A stretch of DNA of 9,294 nucleotides from Gammaproteobacteria bacterium RIFCSPLOWO2_02_FULL_56_15 (lineage in GTDB: Bacteria > Pseudomonadota > Gammaproteobacteria > Eutrophobiales > Eutrophobiaceae). Shown here piece by piece: positions 6,153 to 9,294 of the stretch. Every line of letters starts with the position of its first letter. Within the stretch, counting starts at the first letter, position 1. The notes under the pieces were generated by a model. The model worked only from the letters and a program-made list of their open reading frames with translations. It was not told the origin of the DNA and made no database searches. The translations under genes were made by a program, and so were the position numbers. Where the stretch lies: NCBI GenBank assembly GCA_001801825.1, contig MGYR01000136.1, positions 8,542 to 17,835 of the forward strand, in the 5' to 3' direction.

Positions 6153-6297
6153 ATGTCCGCTGTAGCTAAAAAGGGTTTTCAGACAATGGTATTCAGCGCA
6201 GGCTTTCAACCTGTTGATAATAATCCATTTGTACGTTTGCTCGAATTAGCGGGCCAGGCCAATGGCGAACCGGCACTTGTTTGCCTGGTGACACCAT
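6153..6297 (+). pseudogene. Possible N-terminal remnant of an S51-type (dipeptidase E-like) peptidase
   Basis: A plus-strand frame starts at 6153 and reads MSAVAKKGFQTMVFSAGF, then NNPFVRLLELAG and ALVCLVTPF. The spacing of a hydrophobic first strand, a GF turn, an (D/N)NP helix ending in LAG and a second strand with VC resembles the first 50 residues of S51 peptidases and related class I glutamine-amidotransferase-like folds. The frame then runs into the tail of the opposite-strand MFS gene and ends at 6335. The catalytic Ser and His regions are absent. No good ribosome site precedes the ATG. This is a recollection-based resemblance over about 45 residues, so it may be chance. Confidence 0.25.
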
Positions 6298-7632
6298 TCA
6301 GAGTGGTTGTTCCGCCTCCCCCAGATCCTGTCTGATCGTCTTCGTGGCCAGCAGGAAGTGCAGCGCCGCCCAGGCGGTTGAGATCACCACGACCGCAAGG
6401 ATTGCATAGCGCAAGGAGTCGTTGCCAAAGCGGGGTTGCAGATAATCGCTGACCATTCCGACAGTCAGAGGGCCAAGCCCCATCGCTACCAGGTTTACGA
6501 ATAAACCATAGATCGACGAAGCCAGCGCCCGGCGCCGGACGCCTGCGATCCCGAGCAGCATGGCCATCACCGGCCCGAGATACATATGACCGAGAAAGGT
6601 CGGGATGCTGAGGAATAGCAGCGCCGGAATCGGGGTCGGCCAGAGGTAGACCAGGAAAACAAAGGGGATCGCCACCAGGATCCCGGTGCTGGAGATCCAC
6701 AGGTACCAGCGTGGATCCTGGGTAATCTTGACCACCCGGTCGCCGATCATGCCGCCGAGAAAGGACCCGCAGGCGCCCGACAACCCGAAGACGAAGGCGA
6801 GCCAGGTGCCCGCCTCACCGCTACCCATGCCATGGCTGCGCATGAAGAAGGAGGGTTGCCAGATACCAGCCCCCCATCCGGACATGCCGTAAAGCGCGGC
6901 AGCCATGCACAGATGCCGGCAAGCCGGTCGTTGCCAGAGGTGGTGGAAAGTGGACAGGATGCTGGGAGTTTGCCCTACCACCTGTTGCGGTTCGTAGAAA
7001 CCCCGCGGCGGCTCCCGCAAAGTGAACCAGAGCACCACTGCCAGGACCACGCCAGGCATACCTACCGCCATGAAGGCGCTGCGCCAGCCCAGAAATTCGT
7101 TGACCCAGCCACCCACCAGAAACCCGGTGAGCACCCCGAGCGGGATCCCCATTCCGATGACCGCCATGGCCGTGGCGCGGCGCTCCGGGGGGAAATAATC
7201 GGCAATAAGCGAATAGGCGGGTGGGTTGCCGCCGGCCTCCCCTATGCCGACCCCGACGCGGGCCAGAAACAGGGAGACAAAGCCTGTAGTCATTCCGCAC
7301 ACCGCGGTCATAGCGCTCCACAAGCAGAGCGCTATGGCAATGATATTGCGGCGATTATAGCGATCGGCCAGCCAGGCAATGGGTACCCCGAGCAGGGAAT
7401 AAAACACCGCAAAGGCCACTCCGCCCAGCATGCCCAGTTCCGTATCGCTGAGGCTGAACTCCTGCTTGATCGCCTCCAGCAATACCGCGAGGATCTGCCG
7501 ATCCACGAAATTGAAGAGCGCGACAATCAGGAGCAGAAACAACACATAGCGGCGATAACCATCAGAGACCCGGAAAGCTACGGCATCGCCCCCCAATTCC
7601 CCGAACGCGGCACTACCGGCAAGATTGGCCAT
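6298..7632 (-). CDS. Spinster-like MFS transporter
   Basis: The 444-residue protein has about 12 hydrophobic segments, normal for the major facilitator superfamily in the inner membrane. Segment 1 (about 27-48) ends in NFVDRQ, and the loop between segments 2 and 3 carries motif A (GVPIAWLADRYNRR, 82-95). Segments 4-5 hold GEAGGNPPAYSLIADYFPPE (131-150), typical of the spinster-like group. Charged loops at 205-237 and 299-309 fit the central and later cytoplasmic loops. The substrate cannot be told from sequence; relatives occur in clusters for aromatic, terpenoid or steroid breakdown. The gene diverges from the FAD oxidase with 256 bases between, suggesting shared control and a shared substrate. 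Seven G residues (complement of 7636-7642) lie just 3 bases before the ATG, an unusual ribosome site. A close but broken paralogue lies at 2756-2984. Confidence 0.92.
   Translation of the reverse strand: MANLAGSAAFGELGGDAVAFRVSDGYRRYVLFLLLIVALFNFVDRQILAVLLEAIKQEFSLSDTELGMLGGVAFAVFYSLLGVPIAWLADRYNRRNIIAIALCLWSAMTAVCGMTTGFVSLFLARVGVGIGEAGGNPPAYSLIADYFPPERRATAMAVIGMGIPLGVLTGFLVGGWVNEFLGWRSAFMAVGMPGVVLAVVLWFTLREPPRGFYEPQQVVGQTPSILSTFHHLWQRPACRHLCMAAALYGMSGWGAGIWQPSFFMRSHGMGSGEAGTWLAFVFGLSGACGSFLGGMIGDRVVKITQDPRWYLWISSTGILVAIPFVFLVYLWPTPIPALLFLSIPTFLGHMYLGPVMAMLLGIAGVRRRALASSIYGLFVNLVAMGLGPLTVGMVSDYLQPRFGNDSLRYAILAVVVISTAWAALHFLLATKTIRQDLGEAEQPL
6350..6396. repeat. 47-bp exact direct repeat, right copy
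   Basis: This is identical to 2805-2851 and in the same orientation. It lies in the last membrane segment of the intact MFS gene. Recombination between the two copies would delete the cyclase block and leave one transporter tail. Confidence 0.85.
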
Positions 7633-7888
7633 AATCCCCCCCAGGACTGAACAAGTTTAGCTGCACTATTGGTATTTTTTCGCCCTAGCATAAGGACTTG
7701 GTCCGTTAAAGTAAATCAGGCATGTCAACATGTCTCATCACCCTTCCAGTCATGCATTCCGCATGATATGCTTAGTAACATACAAACTCGCCAGGCAACG
7801 CTCTACTGCAATGCACCAGCGAGGCATCGTCCATCTTTTCCGGATGGCAACGATGATTCATAATTCTACAAGTTCGTTGGAGGGGGGA
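7633..7888. promoter_or_regulatory. Divergent intergenic control region between MFS transporter and FAD oxidase
   Basis: This 256-base region must hold promoters for both genes. Four CATG tetramers cluster at 7721, 7729, 7751 and 7762; two of them form the dyad CATGC-N5-GCATG (7751-7765). These could form an operator for a shared regulator, but no regulator gene is in the window. A weak minus-strand promoter candidate is TTTACT - 17 bases - TATGCT (7688-7716 on the plus coordinates). A CATAAT at 7859-7864 is a possible -10 for the oxidase with a poor -35. No convincing coding frame is present here. Confidence 0.45.
7825..7855. promoter_or_regulatory. Stem-loop just upstream of the FAD oxidase gene
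   Basis: CATCGT-CCATC (7825-7835) pairs with GATGG-CA-ACGATG (7843-7855): 11 base pairs with a two-base bulge (CA) and a 7-base loop. The Shine-Dalgarno of the oxidase (GGAGG, 7879-7883) begins 24 bases downstream. No T-run follows, so termination is unlikely. It could be a regulator-binding dyad or an mRNA leader structure. Confidence 0.45.
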
Positions 7889-9294
7889 ATGATTCCACGT
7901 GAACATCTGGAACAGATCGTCGGCGCTGCATCCTTAAGTTTCGAATCATCCGTGCTGGATGATTATGCCCGGGATATGAGCTTCGTCAACCCGGTGCGTC
8001 CGGTCTGTGTGGCAAGACCCACAAAGGCCGCCGAGATCCAGCAGATCGTCAGGCTGGCCAACGAGACTCAAACACCGCTGGTGCCGGTGAGTTCCGGTCC
8101 GCCCCATTTTCGCGGGGATACGGTACCGGGCAACGGCGGCGCCATGATCGTCGATTTGAGCGGCATGAAGCAGATCCTGTTCGTGGACCGCGATCGGCGC
8201 GTGGCTATGTGCGAGCCGGGGGTGACCTTCGGCGAGCTAATCCCGGCGGCACGGAAGGTGGGCCTCCGGCTCAATATGCCACTGCTGCCGCGGGCATCCA
8301 AATCGGTCGTCGGGAGTATCCTGGAACGCGAGCCAATCACCATGCCGAAGTACCAGTGGGATGCATCGGACCCGCTGGCCTGCGCCGGGATTTTCTTTGG
8401 CACCGGCGATGAGTTCCGGACCGGACAGGCAGCCGGACCCGGCACGATCGAGGAGCAGTGGGCGGTCGGCGGCGTGCAAAAGGCGCCCTACGGGCCGGGC
8501 ACAGCGTCCCTGCACCGGCTAATCCAGGGAGCGCAGGGAACCATGGGCATCGTCACCTGGGCCTCGCTACGCTGCGAACTGCTGCCGAGTCTGGAAGAAC
8601 CCTTTGTCGTTGGCTCCGCCGATCTCGAACAACTGCTCGAACTGGCCTATTGGCAGATCCGCATGGGCATGGTCAACGAGTGCTTCCTTCTAAACGACAC
8701 TAATCTGGCGACCCTGTTCACGACGTCCGAAGCCGACCGTCGCAATCTCAAGGCCGCGTTACCTGCCTGGACGCTGTTCTACACGGTGGCCGGCTACGAG
8801 TACTTTCCAGAGCAACGGGTTGCCTCGCAGATCGCCGACATCACGGAGATCACCCAGCGGCTTGGCATCGAAGCGGCGCGAGCTGTGGGTGGACTTTCCG
8901 CCAATGGGATTTTGAAGGCGGCCCAGCAGCCGTCCGCGGATCCGTACTGGAAACTGCGCCCGCGGGGCGGCTGCCATGACGTCTTCTATCTGACTCTTCG
9001 GGAGAAGCTCGCCGGTCAGATCGGCGCGATGGCGGAGCAGGCGGACCGATCCGGTTATGCCGCCTCTGACCTCGGCGTCTACATTCAGCCCGTAGTGCAA
9101 GGCACCAGCTATCACTGCGAGTTCAACCTGTTTTATGACCCTGCAGACGCACGGGAACGCAATTGCGTCCGGGACCTGGCCGCTGTGGCAACCCGTGATC
9201 TGATGGCCAAGGGGGCGTTTTTCTCGCGGCCGTATGGAGAAAGCGCCGGCACGATCCTGAATCGTGATGCGGCCAGCGTGAATGTGATGCACAC
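7889..9294 (+). CDS. VAO-type FAD-linked oxidase/dehydrogenase, cut by the window end
   Basis: The frame is open from 7889 to the window edge (468 codons, no stop). GGAGG (7879-7883) lies 5 bases before the ATG. Residues about 38-232 form a PCMH-type FAD-binding domain: RPVCVARPTKAAEIQQIV, VPVSSGPPHFRGD (65-77), MIVDLSGMKQI (86-96), CEPGVTFGEL (108-117) and IQGAQGTMGIVTWASL (212-227). The rest is the substrate-binding cap domain, ending near FFSRPYGESAGTILNRD, typical of the vanillyl-alcohol oxidase / p-cresol methylhydroxylase group. Members are usually 500-560 residues, so perhaps 50-90 residues are missing. Such enzymes oxidise para-substituted phenols and similar alcohols; the true substrate is unknown. 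The loop PPHFRG differs from the common GG-rich form, and H73 might bind FAD covalently, which is speculative. It diverges from the MFS transporter, supporting joint use. Confidence 0.88.
   Translation, partial: MIPREHLEQIVGAASLSFESSVLDDYARDMSFVNPVRPVCVARPTKAAEIQQIVRLANETQTPLVPVSSGPPHFRGDTVPGNGGAMIVDLSGMKQILFVDRDRRVAMCEPGVTFGELIPAARKVGLRLNMPLLPRASKSVVGSILEREPITMPKYQWDASDPLACAGIFFGTGDEFRTGQAAGPGTIEEQWAVGGVQKAPYGPGTASLHRLIQGAQGTMGIVTWASLRCELLPSLEEPFVVGSADLEQLLELAYWQIRMGMVNECFLLNDTNLATLFTTSEADRRNLKAALPAWTLFYTVAGYEYFPEQRVASQIADITEITQRLGIEAARAVGGLSANGILKAAQQPSADPYWKLRPRGGCHDVFYLTLREKLAGQIGAMAEQADRSGYAASDLGVYIQPVVQGTSYHCEFNLFYDPADARERNCVRDLAAVATRDLMAKGAFFSRPYGESAGTILNRDAASVNVMH

Larger units (their letters stand above)
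5720..6297. other. 578-base region without an intact gene, holding gene debris
   Basis: This stretch separates the cyclase start from the end of the intact MFS gene. It contains a transposase-like N-terminal remnant (5773-5880, minus), a candidate promoter (5952-5980, minus) and a peptidase-like N-terminal remnant (6153-6297, plus). A perfect 9-bp inverted repeat, AGGACGGAT (5801-5809) and ATCCGTCCT (5830-5838), lies inside the transposase remnant. The segment 5981-6150 shows nothing I recognise. The mix of fragments on both strands suggests a site of repeated insertion and deletion. Confidence 0.6.

Noticed and set aside
6015..6209. A 64-codon minus-strand frame between the cyclase and the MFS gene
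   Set aside because: It starts at a TTG with no convincing ribosome site, and its product has no recognisable family; the opposite-strand frame from 6153 is the better candidate in the overlapping part.
6254..6288. Inverted repeat CCAGGC/GCCTGG downstream of the MFS gene as a terminator
   Set aside because: The stem is only 6 bp, the loop is 23 bases and no T-run follows on the minus strand.
6832..7650. A 272-codon plus-strand frame opposite the MFS transporter
   Set aside because: Its product is rich in His/Gln/Arg with no recognisable domain, while the minus-strand frame is a clear transporter with motif A.
8759..9292. A 177-codon minus-strand frame at the right edge
   Set aside because: It is antisense to the FAD oxidase frame, which continues unbroken through this region with family-typical motifs.

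Overview
This window looks like chromosomal DNA from a Pseudomonadota bacterium, probably an uncultivated gammaproteobacterium with a broad catabolic gene set. That is inferred from the gene families, the moderately high GC and the Shine-Dalgarno sites; no marker gene fixes the taxon. No rRNA, tRNA, CRISPR array or intact insertion sequence was seen.

Left part (1-2655): two copies of the same two-protein module. Each pairs a small secreted DUF6152-type protein, whose predicted mature form starts with His-His, with a larger secreted protein of unknown function that has a C-x-PPG-x-P and a WEG(D/E) motif. One pair is divergent (105-821 minus, 1022-1393 plus) around a 200-base promoter region. 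The other pair is a minus-strand operon with an ATGA overlap (2649-2218, then 2221-1415). Upstream of that operon, on the same strand, lies a broken MFS transporter gene (2756-2984).

Middle part (3033-6297): a minus-strand block holding a 779-residue class III adenylate cyclase (cyclase domain, one membrane segment, FlgO/TolB-like domain, TPR repeats), followed 35 bases later by a 103-residue beta-rich protein. Debris surrounds the block. Upstream is a 35-codon remnant resembling the start of an IS256-type transposase. Further upstream is a fragment resembling the start of an S51-type peptidase. Downstream is the MFS pseudogene.

Right part (6298-9294): an intact spinster-like MFS transporter (minus) diverges from a VAO-type FAD-linked oxidase (plus), which runs off the window end. 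Their 256-base intergenic region holds a strong stem-loop just before the oxidase. The pair suggests uptake or export of a small, perhaps aromatic, compound coupled to its oxidation.

The most informative structural signal is that the broken MFS gene is a close paralogue of the intact one. It carries an in-frame 143-codon deletion joined at a shared Gly-Met, and the two copies form direct repeats on either side of the cyclase block. The most interesting biochemical lead is the duplicated DUF6152/WEGD module and the possible His-brace metal site of its small member.
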